Made by a program: the position numbers and the translations under genes. From Anaerolineaceae bacterium UBA6073 (GTDB lineage Bacteria; Chloroflexota; Anaerolineae; Anaerolineales; Anaerolineaceae): a stretch of DNA of 64,000 nucleotides. This document shows positions 31,845 through 40,200 of this stretch, in pieces. Position 1 is the first letter of the stretch; every line of letters starts with the position of its first letter. The DNA lies in the NCBI GenBank assembly GCA_002436085.1, contig DIXT01000008.1, positions 5,531 to 69,530 on the forward strand. The letters are read 5' to 3'. The notes beneath the pieces are model-generated. The model made no database searches and was not told the origin of the DNA. It saw only the letters and a list, made by a program, of their open reading frames with translations.

Positions 31845-34265
31845 ATGTCTGACAAACAGCAGGTCACGCTGCCAATTCTGGGGATGACCTGCGCTAACTG
31901 CGTCGCCTCGGTTGAGCGCGGCTTATCCAAGGTGGACGGCGTGGACGCGGCGGTCGTGAACCTGAGTTCCGAACGCGCATCCGTCAGCTACGACCCGCAA
32001 AAAACCGACATCCCCGCGCTGGTGGAACAGGTCCGCCAAACCGGGTACGACGTTGCCCTCGGGGAAGCTTCGCTGGGCGTCATCGGGCTTTCCGACCCCG
32101 CCGATGGGGCGCGCCTGGAAAAAGCGTTGAACTCAGCGGTAGGTGTGCTTTTCAGCCAGGCAAACCTGGCCAGCGAGCGCGTGGTTGTGCGCTATGTGCC
32201 CACGGTAATCAGTCAGTCCGAAATCCGCCAGGCAGTAGTCCGGGCAGGTTTCCGCCTGGCTGAGGAAAGAACCCTGACGGAAGACCCGGAAGCCGCCGCC
32301 CGCCAGAAAGAGACCGCTCACCAGAAGCGTTTGCTCACCATCGCGCTCATCTTCACCGTTCCGCTCTTCGTGCTTTCGATGGGCAGGGACTTTGGCTTGC
32401 TGCCGATGGCGTTGGCGCACGCCCCCTGGATGGACTGGCTGTTTTTTGCGCTGGCCACGCCGGTGCAGTTTTACGTCGGCGCCAGTTATTACGTAAACGC
32501 TTACAAAGCGCTGCGCAACAAATCCGCGAATATGGATGTGCTGGTCGCTCTGGGCACCTCCGCGGCGTATTTCTACTCTATTTTTGTCCTGCTCGGCGCG
32601 GTGCCAGGGCACGGTTACTTTGAGACCTCCGCGGTGATCATCACGCTCGTACGCCTGGGAAAGTTCCTGGAAGCGCGCGCCAAAGGCGGCGCCAGCGAAG
32701 CGATCCGCAAGCTGCTGTTTCTCCAGCCGAAGAAGGCGACGGTCATCAGTGCCGGGATGGAAAAAGAAATCCCAGCCGATGAAGTTGTTATCGGCGATAT
32801 GATCGTGGTGCGCCCGGGAGAGAAAATCCCGGTGGACGGCGCCGTGCTGGAAGGCAGTTCCAGCGTGGATGAATCCATGCTCACCGGGGAGTCCCTGCCG
32901 GTGGAAAAGAGCGCGGGTGCCCCGGTTTACGGCGCTACGCTGAACAAAAACGGCAGGCTGGTCTTTGAAGCCACCAAAATTGGCCGGGACACCGTGCTCT
33001 CCCAGATTATTCAGCTGGTCGAGAACGCCCAGGCCAGCAAAGCCCCCATCCAAAAGCTGGCGGACAAGATTTCCGCGGTTTTTGTCCCGATTGTCATCGC
33101 CGTCGCTGCGCTGACCTTCCTGATCTGGTACTTCCTGGTGCCCCTGCCGGCAGGTTCAGAAGTCTCGCTGCTGGCGCGGGCGCTCATCAATATGGTCGCG
33201 GTGCTTGTAATTGCCTGCCCGTGCGCCATGGGCCTGGCCACCCCAACCGCCGTGATGGCGGGCACCGGGCGCGGTGCGGAGCTTGGCATCCTGGTAAAAA
33301 CCAGCGAGAGTCTGGAAGTCGCCGGGCAGATTGACACGATTATCCTGGACAAAACCGGCACGCTCACGCGCGGACAGCCGGCCGTGACGGAAATCCTGCC
33401 GCTCGCGGAGGGCTGGTCCGAGGAACAGGTTTTAGCGCTGGCTGCTTCCGTGGAAGCCGGCAGCGAGCACCCGCTTGGCGAAGCCATCACAGCGGCCGCC
33501 AAAGCGCGCGGGCTCAGCCTACGGAATGTGGACCGCTTCAGGTCCTCTTCTGGCAAAGGCGTCTCAGCGGAAGTGGACGGAAAAAAGGTCTCAGTCGGCA
33601 GTCGGCGCTACCTGGAAGGCTTGCAAGTGGATACCAGCAGCGCAGAGAGCGCCATCGCGGAGCTGGAAAACCAGGCCCGCACCGTCGTCATGCTGGCGTT
33701 GGAAGGGGAACTGCTGGGCGCTTTCGGAATCATGGACACGCTGAAGGAAAATTCGGTCAGCGCCGTGGCGGAGCTGCACCGGCTGGGGCTGAAGGTTGCC
33801 ATGCTCACCGGCGATAACGCCCAGACTGCCCGGGCAGTTGCCAGCCAGGCCGGGATTGACGAAGTTTTTGCGGACTTGCTCCCGAAGGACAAGACCGGGC
33901 AGGTACAGGCGCTGCAGGCAGCCGGGCACAAGGTCGCCATGGTTGGCGACGGCATTAACGACGCGCCGGCGCTTGCGCAGGCGGATGTGGGAATCGCCAT
34001 TGGCACCGGCACGGACGTGGCCATTGCAGCCGCGCCGATCGTCTCGATCAGCGGTGATTTGCAAGCGGTTCCACTGGCGGTGCGCCTTTCCCGCAAAACC
34101 CTCACGACCATCAAACAGAACCTGTTCTGGGCGTTCTTCTACAACGTCATCCTCATCCCTGCAGCAGCCGCGGGTTTTCTGAACCCAATGCTAGCGGCCG
34201 GAGCGATGTCCTTCAGCAGCATCTTTGTGATTACCAACAGCCTGCGATTGAAGCGCTTCAAGTAG
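31845..34265 (+). CDS. copA: Copper-translocating P1B-type ATPase
   Basis: 806 residues. The first HMA domain has GMTCANCV; the second (about 75-145) has lost its CxxC. The transporter core shows ACPCAMGLATPTAV (CPC in TM6), the TGES actuator motif (MLTGESLPVEKS), DKTGTLTRG (phosphorylated Asp), SEHPLGEAI with the HP motif, and GDGINDAPALAQADVG. These place it in the Cu(I) exporting P1B-1 group, with conserved YN and MxxSS-like residues in the last helices (NVILIP; MSFSS). It starts right at the copZ stop. Confidence 0.96.
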   Translation: MSDKQQVTLPILGMTCANCVASVERGLSKVDGVDAAVVNLSSERASVSYDPQKTDIPALVEQVRQTGYDVALGEASLGVIGLSDPADGARLEKALNSAVGVLFSQANLASERVVVRYVPTVISQSEIRQAVVRAGFRLAEERTLTEDPEAAARQKETAHQKRLLTIALIFTVPLFVLSMGRDFGLLPMALAHAPWMDWLFFALATPVQFYVGASYYVNAYKALRNKSANMDVLVALGTSAAYFYSIFVLLGAVPGHGYFETSAVIITLVRLGKFLEARAKGGASEAIRKLLFLQPKKATVISAGMEKEIPADEVVIGDMIVVRPGEKIPVDGAVLEGSSSVDESMLTGESLPVEKSAGAPVYGATLNKNGRLVFEATKIGRDTVLSQIIQLVENAQASKAPIQKLADKISAVFVPIVIAVAALTFLIWYFLVPLPAGSEVSLLARALINMVAVLVIACPCAMGLATPTAVMAGTGRGAELGILVKTSESLEVAGQIDTIILDKTGTLTRGQPAVTEILPLAEGWSEEQVLALAASVEAGSEHPLGEAITAAAKARGLSLRNVDRFRSSSGKGVSAEVDGKKVSVGSRRYLEGLQVDTSSAESAIAELENQARTVVMLALEGELLGAFGIMDTLKENSVSAVAELHRLGLKVAMLTGDNAQTARAVASQAGIDEVFADLLPKDKTGQVQALQAAGHKVAMVGDGINDAPALAQADVGIAIGTGTDVAIAAAPIVSISGDLQAVPLAVRLSRKTLTTIKQNLFWAFFYNVILIPAAAAGFLNPMLAAGAMSFSSIFVITNSLRLKRFK

Positions 34266-34381
34266 ACGGCTAAGGCTGGGCGGACTGCTGATCCACCACA
34301 CGCTCGGCTGAACGCAGTGGGGTCTGGGCAATAAATGGCATCTGACCCAGCCTGCACGCCACAGCGCATAATACAAACCCC

Positions 34382-34411
34382 AAAAAGTCGGGCATCCCAG
34401 CCCGACTTTTT
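34382..34411 (+). terminator. Bidirectional-type intrinsic terminator
   Basis: AAAAAGTCGGGC and GCCCGACTTTTT form a perfect 12-bp stem around ATCCCA, with a T-run at the end. It lies about 115 bp after copA. Confidence 0.9.
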
Positions 34412-34511
34412 GCATCCGCTTACCCGCCCTCCCGCCATTCCAACAGCACGCCATCCGAAGGGCAATGTATAATCAGCATAAACTACGCCTCAACGGAAAG
34501 CCGCGCCTGTT

Positions 34512-36512
34512 ATGGAAAAAATCACCCCGCTTCTATCCGTCCTCCTCTGGGTTTTCCTTTGGTCTGCCGGCGGATTCCTGATTCTCATCAATACCCTCAA
34601 GACCCAACGGCACGAATCAGCGCTGCTCGGTCTGGGTCTGGGGCTTGTCTTACAGGTCTGGCTGGCCAACCTCACCGGCAGGCTGCTCGCGCCTGTCCCT
34701 GCCTTCTGGCTCAGCGCGGGTCTTGTTTTCGCGGTCGGCCTGGCGCTGACGCTCGCGCTGAAATCCTGGCAAAGCGCGCGCCAAGCCCTGTATTTCCCGC
34801 CCGGGCAGTGGCTGGCATTCTTCGCGCTGCTGTACGCCTTCTTTATGATCGGGCGCGGACTGGCAATTTTTGATGATTACCAGAACCTGCCGGTCACTTC
34901 CATGCTCGCTTCCGGCGTCATCCCTCCGCGCTTTCCGCTCAACCCTGCGCTCAGCTTCGATTACCACTATTTGCTCCTGCTAAACGCCGCCCAATGGATG
35001 CGCGTGGGCGGCTTTTTGCCCTGGACAGCATTGGATTTTGCCCGCGCGCTGTGCTTCAGCCTGGCGGTGCTTTACGCGTTCTTGCTCGGCCAACGCCTGA
35101 CGCACAGCAAAGCAGGCGCCTGGCTGAGCGCGTTATTCACAGCTTTCGCAGGCGGAATGCGTTGGCTGCTGCTGTTCTTGCCCGGCAGGCTGCTCTCAGT
35201 CATCTCGGAGCGCGTTACGATGATCGGCTCAGGCCTGGCGACGGACAGCAGCCTGAAATTGGCGCTCTCCAAGCCCTGGGCAATCGAAGGCGGCGGCCCG
35301 TTCCCCTTCCCCTTCGCGTATGGGAGCGGCTTCCATACGCCCGCGGTGATGGAACATGACGGCACCGGCTTGATGGGGCTCGTTATCGCGCTGCTGATCA
35401 TCCTGTTTTTCGAGCAATGGAAACGCAAAGGCGGGATGCTGGTGGTGGCGGCCCTGCTGGCAGCCCAGGCGATGACCGATGAAATCTGGTTTGTGTTTTT
35501 CCTGGCCGCGCTTGTCCTGGTTTTTATTGTCCAACTTATCCGCCCGGGCAAGACACCGCGCCGGCAGGTCTGGCTGCAGCTGCTGGTGTTGGCGCTTGTG
35601 CCAGGCGTGCTCGCGCTGGTGCAGGGCGGCGTGCTAACCGGCGCAGCGGCTGGGATTGTCTCCAGGCTGGGCGGCGGCGCAGCGGCAGCTTCAACCCAAT
35701 ATTTCAGCCTGGGCTTCCATCTGCGTTTCCCGCCCGCGTTCATCTCCTCGCACCTGGGGGCGCTTGCGTTGACCAACTGGGGGCAGGCGCTGGCTGCCAT
35801 TGCCGAAGTGGGTCCGATTTTCCTGCTCCTGCCGCTCTTCGTTGTCTGGGGGCTCAAGGGCTACCGCGCCGGGCGCACGATCTATCCGGTCCTCGCCCTG
35901 GGAGCAGTTGCCAGCTTTCTGACCATTTTTGTGGAATACGAAGGCGCTGCCGGTATCTCTGCCACCAAACGCCTGACCCTCTACTCATCCGTCCTGCTCA
36001 CGCTATTTACCGTGCCTCTGCTGTGGTACTGGCTGCGGAATAAAAAAGAAGCCCTGCGCTTCACCGTGATAGGGCTGTGCGCGCTTAGCATGGTTGGCGG
36101 CCTGATGTACTTCGCGGTGGAGTCCGCCGCGGCGCAGGTGCCGCAGGAAAGTTATTACCTGGACAAGCCGGACACAGCTTTCTATAAAAAATACTGGAAC
36201 GCGCTTGATACCGGGGCGATGGTCTTTGACCTGATCCCCTCGCGCGCGGCGACGGTATTTGCACGCCCGCTGCAGTCCAATCAGAGCTGGTACGCGGAGC
36301 TGCCGGAATACAGCGCCCTTGCCAGCAGCATGGCTCCCCGTGATATCAGGGCGGCAGGTTATCAGTACATTTATCTGGGCAGCGGTGAATGGGATGACTT
36401 TTCGCCGGTGGTACAGGCCGGGCTCTCGGAAGCTTGCGTGTCTTTAGTGGATGAAGTGAAGGGTGAGAACGGCGCGTTCAGGCGGCTGCTCGATATCAGC
36501 GCCTGTCAGTAA
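34512..36512 (+). CDS. Multi-pass membrane protein, GT-C-like
   Basis: 666 residues with about 14 hydrophobic helices up to residue 545 and a C-terminal soluble part of about 120 residues. FDYHYLLLL and an early acidic pair in GLAIFDDYQN sit where GT-C glycosyltransferases hold their catalytic Asp loop; that reading is tentative. TATAAT is at 34468-34473. Its stop abuts, without a gap, the stop of the convergent methyltransferase-glycosyltransferase fusion, so the pair may work on the same cell-surface glycan (inference). Confidence 0.65.
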   Translation: MEKITPLLSVLLWVFLWSAGGFLILINTLKTQRHESALLGLGLGLVLQVWLANLTGRLLAPVPAFWLSAGLVFAVGLALTLALKSWQSARQALYFPPGQWLAFFALLYAFFMIGRGLAIFDDYQNLPVTSMLASGVIPPRFPLNPALSFDYHYLLLLNAAQWMRVGGFLPWTALDFARALCFSLAVLYAFLLGQRLTHSKAGAWLSALFTAFAGGMRWLLLFLPGRLLSVISERVTMIGSGLATDSSLKLALSKPWAIEGGGPFPFPFAYGSGFHTPAVMEHDGTGLMGLVIALLIILFFEQWKRKGGMLVVAALLAAQAMTDEIWFVFFLAALVLVFIVQLIRPGKTPRRQVWLQLLVLALVPGVLALVQGGVLTGAAAGIVSRLGGGAAAASTQYFSLGFHLRFPPAFISSHLGALALTNWGQALAAIAEVGPIFLLLPLFVVWGLKGYRAGRTIYPVLALGAVASFLTIFVEYEGAAGISATKRLTLYSSVLLTLFTVPLLWYWLRNKKEALRFTVIGLCALSMVGGLMYFAVESAAAQVPQESYYLDKPDTAFYKKYWNALDTGAMVFDLIPSRAATVFARPLQSNQSWYAELPEYSALASSMAPRDIRAAGYQYIYLGSGEWDDFSPVVQAGLSEACVSLVDEVKGENGAFRRLLDISACQ

Positions 36513-37958
36513 TTACACGAACTTCAGCCGAACGGCAGCCACCCACAGCATGCGCAGCAGCAGCAATCCGTGCCGCCAACGCTGAATGTTGGTTGTGCCG
36601 TAGGTGCGCTCGCGGTAGCGGATAGGCATGTCCACCAGCTTCAGGTTTTGTTTCGTTGCCCCAAATATCAAATCAAAGTCGCCAAAGGGGTCAAAATCGC
36701 CAAAGAAAGCCCGGTTCTGCGCGATTTTTTCATAGTCCGCGCGCCAAAGTACCTTGGTACCGCACAGCGTATCCTTGATGCTCTGCCCCAGCAGCCACGA
36801 AAAGGTCACGCTGAAGAATTTATTACCCAGGTTGTTGAGGAAGCGCATGGCTTCCTCTTCCATCGGGTAGACCAAACGCACGCCGTTAATAAATTCACCG
36901 CGGTTTTGGACAAGCGCGTCGTAAAAGCGCGGCAGGTCCTCGGGCGGCACGGTCAGGTCTGCGTCCAGAATCATCAGAATATCCCCGCTGGCTGCCTGAA
37001 AGCCCGCCCGGATTGCGTCCCCTTTGCCCTTGCCGGGCTGCTTCAATAAGATGGCTTTACGCGCCGATTCCTGGATGGTCTTCTCGATGACCTGCCAGGT
37101 ATCATCCTGCGAATGCCCCTCCACGAACACGATTTCGGTTCCGCTGCCCATTTCAGGCACCCGCTCAAAAATCTGCGGGATATTGCCGGCTTCGTTGCGC
37201 GCGGCAATCACCACAGAAACAGAAGCCGCCTGTGCATCAGCGCTGACGCGCGGCCTGGCAATCATCATATTGGTCATGCAAATGTGTTTTAGCGGCCAAA
37301 GGCGCGCGGCAATCCGGTTAAGGAAAGGGCTGATAAGCGGAATATAAAAGGGGAACAGCACTTCCGTCCATTTGCGCACGACCTCGAAATCGCCCAGGTT
37401 GAGCAGGTTCTTCATGTCGGTTTGCGTCAGCCAGTTCTGGTCCTGCAGCGGTTTGGCAGTTCCCAGCGCCTGAGCAAGTTTGAGCGCTGCTTCCCAGCCG
37501 CGGTTGTAGAAGTTTAGTACCACCCGCGTGCGCGGGCTGCACAATGGCTGCAGTTGGTTAAGCACATTCTGCACATCCCACAGGTCATTGACCAGGTCAG
37601 AAAGAATAATGTAATCAAATTGCATATCCAAGCCGGGCAGCGCGTGCGCGTCTGCCTGGATAAAACGGAACTCAGGGTATGCTTTCTGCGCGGCGCGCAC
37701 CATTTCCGCCGAAAAGTCGATTCCGACGCCGCAGGCAGGCTGAACAGACGCCAGCAAGTCGCCTTTGCCGCAGCCCAGGTCGAGCACCGAGCATCCGGGC
37801 GGGATGACGTGCTGGTAGACATGCTTGAGTCGGCGGTGATAGTACGCGCTCCAGTTGATTTTTCTCGGGGGTTTGGTGGCAACTGCGTCCCAATGCGCGG
37901 CGCGCGCTTTTGTGAAACTGAGATAAGTCTTATCCTGTGGGTTGATGTAGGTATTCAC
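36513..37958 (-). CDS. Fusion: SAM methyltransferase and GT2 glycosyltransferase (DPM1-like)
   Basis: 481 residues from a GTG at 37958 (AGG about 8 nt upstream). A TTG at 38006 directly follows a TATACT box and would not be in the transcript. Residues about 40-225 form a class I methyltransferase (CSVLDLGCGKGDLLA, then QADAHALPG and FDYIILSDLVNDLWD). Residues about 240-480 form a GT2 domain (VSVVIAARNEAGNIPQIF, EIVFVEGHSQDDTW, DADLTVPPEDLPRFY, LCGTKVLWRADYE). No TM helix is obvious. The fusion probably methylates and glycosylates one lipid or glycan substrate. Confidence 0.85.
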   Translation of the reverse strand: MNTYINPQDKTYLSFTKARAAHWDAVATKPPRKINWSAYYHRRLKHVYQHVIPPGCSVLDLGCGKGDLLASVQPACGVGIDFSAEMVRAAQKAYPEFRFIQADAHALPGLDMQFDYIILSDLVNDLWDVQNVLNQLQPLCSPRTRVVLNFYNRGWEAALKLAQALGTAKPLQDQNWLTQTDMKNLLNLGDFEVVRKWTEVLFPFYIPLISPFLNRIAARLWPLKHICMTNMMIARPRVSADAQAASVSVVIAARNEAGNIPQIFERVPEMGSGTEIVFVEGHSQDDTWQVIEKTIQESARKAILLKQPGKGKGDAIRAGFQAASGDILMILDADLTVPPEDLPRFYDALVQNRGEFINGVRLVYPMEEEAMRFLNNLGNKFFSVTFSWLLGQSIKDTLCGTKVLWRADYEKIAQNRAFFGDFDPFGDFDLIFGATKQNLKLVDMPIRYRERTYGTTNIQRWRHGLLLLRMLWVAAVRLKFV

Positions 37959-38006
37959 GCGCTTACCTGGCCGCTTTTCGCAGATTTGGTTTCCGTTTAC
38001 CCCCAA

Positions 38007-38012
38007 AGTATA
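38007..38012 (-). promoter_or_regulatory. -10 box of the fusion gene
   Basis: TATACT on the minus strand. It sits 48 nt upstream of the GTG and rules out the longer TTG-initiated reading frame. Confidence 0.5.
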
Positions 38013-38071
38013 ACAAAAAGAGCGCCTTCCCGGAGCCTGAAATAGGCCCGCCCTCTTAGTCCGGCAGAAGT

Positions 38072-38515
38072 TTAGTTTTTAGGCACCGCGTTCCTGGCAG
38101 CTTTGTCAGCGCGTTCGTTGTTGCGGTCGCCGGAATGCCCGCGCACCCATTCCCAACGCACCTGGTGACGCTGCATTTCGCGGTCAAGCGCCTGCCAAAG
38201 GTCAATGTTCGCCAGGGCGCCTTCCTTGCGTTTCCAGTTGCGTTTTTTCCACCCGGGCAGCCAAAGCGTTGCGCCGTTCATCAGGTAGCTGGAATCCGTT
38301 ATGAAGGTCACGGCGAAAGGTTCGCTCAGGGCGCGCAAAGCTTGCAGCGCGGCCGTCAACTCCATGCGGTTGTTGGTCGTGTCTCTTTCGCCGCCCTGCA
38401 AAACGCGCTCCGCACCCTGCTCAAACAGCAGCACTGCTGCCCACCCTCCCGGTCCGGGATTGCCGCTGCAAGCTCCGTCGCAATAGACGCTCACATTCGG
38501 GAGTTCAGTCGCCAC
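38072..38515 (-). CDS. rnhA: Ribonuclease HI
   Basis: 147 residues from a GTG at 38515 with GGAG 6 nt upstream; longer frames run across the preceding gene in another phase. VYCDGACSGNPGPGGWA, NNRMELTAALQAL, FITDSSYLMNG and VRGHSGDRNNERADKAAR give the four catalytic carboxylates (Asp, Glu, Asp, Asp) and the basic handle region. Degrades RNA in RNA-DNA hybrids. The start overlaps the stop of the solute-binding gene (GTGGCGACTGA), so translation is coupled. Confidence 0.96.
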   Translation of the reverse strand: MATELPNVSVYCDGACSGNPGPGGWAAVLLFEQGAERVLQGGERDTTNNRMELTAALQALRALSEPFAVTFITDSSYLMNGATLWLPGWKKRNWKRKEGALANIDLWQALDREMQRHQVRWEWVRGHSGDRNNERADKAARNAVPKN

Positions 38516-39944
38516 TGCCTGCTCCAGCAAGTTCCACCAGCGTCGCATCCAATGTTTCCAAAACCGTGGGAATATACTCCAGGTCGAGTTGATACGCCCT
38601 GCGCAGAGCATCCTGCAGCACAACCCGGGAAAACGCCCAATTTTCGCGTTCTGGAGCCAACTGCAGGCGCACGCCGACTTGTAAGGCGCTGGCCCAGGCC
38701 GGGTGCTGGCGCGCGTAGTCCGGCGCAATTGCATTGGGGTCGCCCGCCGCCGGCCAATATCCGCTGACGTGCACCAAAGCTTCCTGTGCAGGCGCGCTCA
38801 GCAGCCAGCGCGCAAAGAGCCATGCCCCAAGCTGCTCAGCGTTGCTGCCGGCGCGTATCCCGACGGAGAGCGTCTCAAGTGAAATGCTGCCGCTGCCGTC
38901 CGGGCTGGGATACGGTAGGGTGGTAAATTCATCGCCGCTGCCTGCGCGCGCGGTAAAGCCTTCCTGTGTTAGTAAATCGTCCAGCGTACCCTCGTATGCC
39001 AGGGCCTGGCGCCGGGCGAAGTAATCGTATGGGGTTTTCTGCAGCCCGACCCAGGCGGCATCTACCGCGTATGCGCCCTTGAGGAAGCTTATCGCTTCCA
39101 GAAACGCGTCGTTATTGAAGCTGAGCACGCCGTCTTTGGTGGAAATCTCACCGCCAAAAGCCTGGTACCAAGCCAACGGCGCCTGGGCTGAATCGGAAAT
39201 CCACAAGCCGCCCGCGCCGTTGTTGGTATCGTCCTCGTCCAGCAGTTTTTCCGCCGCGGCAGGCAGCATTTGCGCCTGCAGCTCCGCCGGAGTGCGGGGC
39301 GTGGCGCTAAAACCCAGCTTCTGCCCCCAGCTCTGGTTGTAATAGAGCAGGGCAGGCTGATAGGCAATCGGCAGGAAACCCCAATCCGTTCCATCGGCTG
39401 GATCGGGAGCCAGCGCGGCAAAGATGGACTCCGCCGGGTAAACATCATCCAGCCCCCATTCCGCGTCGCGCATGTACGGGATGAGAGAAATGAGCGTGCC
39501 GGACCTCGCGGAGGGTGCCAGGTCAAATCCATTTCCGATGACGAGGTTTTTTTCCAGGTTGCCCTCTGCAAGCGCATCCGCCAACGCGGAGAGGCTTCCG
39601 GCAGTGCCCGGGATAATCCGAAGCCCCCAGGCATTATTGGTATTAAAGTTTTCCACCAGGCTGGTAAAAGCTGCCTCGGGCTCATTAATCCACGGGTGCA
39701 GCAGGCTGAGCTCCAGCCCGTCCAGGTCCTCCAGCGCCGCGCTCGGGATCGGCTCTGCGGTGGCGGTCGGGGTCACGGTCGGCATACTGGTGGCGGTCGG
39801 TGGTGGGAACGTAGGTGTCGCAGGCACAAGTATGACGGTCGGAGTTGCCTGAGGAGGTGTGGCTGCAGTCTGGCAGCCAGCCAACGCAAGGCTCAGCAGA
39901 GTCAGGAACAGAATACGAAGAGGCTTTTTTAGTGAATTCTGCAT
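38505..39944 (-). CDS. Extracellular solute-binding lipoprotein (ABC family 1 type)
   Basis: 479 residues. LRILFLTLLSLALAGC is a lipoprotein signal with the Cys at residue 24, followed by a Pro/Thr-rich linker up to about residue 68. The body has the bilobed solute-binding look (LELSLLHPW, LVIGNGFDLAPSA, WGFLPIAYQPALLYYN, AFGGEISTKDGVLSFNN, GSISLETLSVGIRAGSN), like sugar-binding proteins of the MalE type. No permease or ATPase gene is adjacent, which is unusual. The rnhA start overlaps its stop. Confidence 0.85.
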   Translation of the reverse strand: MQNSLKKPLRILFLTLLSLALAGCQTAATPPQATPTVILVPATPTFPPPTATSMPTVTPTATAEPIPSAALEDLDGLELSLLHPWINEPEAAFTSLVENFNTNNAWGLRIIPGTAGSLSALADALAEGNLEKNLVIGNGFDLAPSARSGTLISLIPYMRDAEWGLDDVYPAESIFAALAPDPADGTDWGFLPIAYQPALLYYNQSWGQKLGFSATPRTPAELQAQMLPAAAEKLLDEDDTNNGAGGLWISDSAQAPLAWYQAFGGEISTKDGVLSFNNDAFLEAISFLKGAYAVDAAWVGLQKTPYDYFARRQALAYEGTLDDLLTQEGFTARAGSGDEFTTLPYPSPDGSGSISLETLSVGIRAGSNAEQLGAWLFARWLLSAPAQEALVHVSGYWPAAGDPNAIAPDYARQHPAWASALQVGVRLQLAPERENWAFSRVVLQDALRRAYQLDLEYIPTVLETLDATLVELAGAGSGD

Positions 39945-39964
39945 AGCACACCTTAAAATTCAGG

Positions 39965-40058
39965 CGGGAATGGATGGGAGTCGAACCCACTACGGCTCGC
40001 AGCGCGACCCGACACTGATTTTGAAGACCAGGAAGCCCACCGGGACCTAACCATTCCC
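39965..40058 (-). tRNA. selC: tRNA-Sec (anticodon TCA)
   Basis: 94 nt on the minus strand. An 8-bp acceptor stem (GGGAATGG with CCATTCCC) and a long variable arm (GTCGGGTCGCGCTGCGAGCC region) are selenocysteine tRNA hallmarks. The anticodon loop CTTCAAA carries TCA, which reads UGA. The T loop is TTCGACT. Discriminator is G; the next bases are CCT, so CCA is incomplete. This implies selA, selB and selD elsewhere in the genome. I found no obvious selenoprotein gene in the window. Confidence 0.93.
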
Positions 40059-40163
40059 AAGGCTAAGGATATCCGAAATGGAAGAGGCTTGTCAAGCGTC
40101 TGCCCTGGGAACTGCCAAACCCCGTTTAACTCCCAAAACCGTCCGCCCAAACCTATCTTGATG

Positions 40164-40169
40164 TATAAT
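40164..40169 (+). promoter_or_regulatory. -10 box of the GH13 gene
   Basis: TATAAT is 31 nt before the ATG at 40201; AAAGGAA lies in between. No clear -35. Confidence 0.5.
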
Positions 40170-40200
40170 GTGTATTCTACTCAAGAATAAAAGGAAATCG

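Noticed and set aside
38516..38734. N-terminal extension of RNase HI
   Set aside because: The extra residues are another phase of the solute-binding gene; the GTG at 38515 has a ribosome binding site and gives the normal length.
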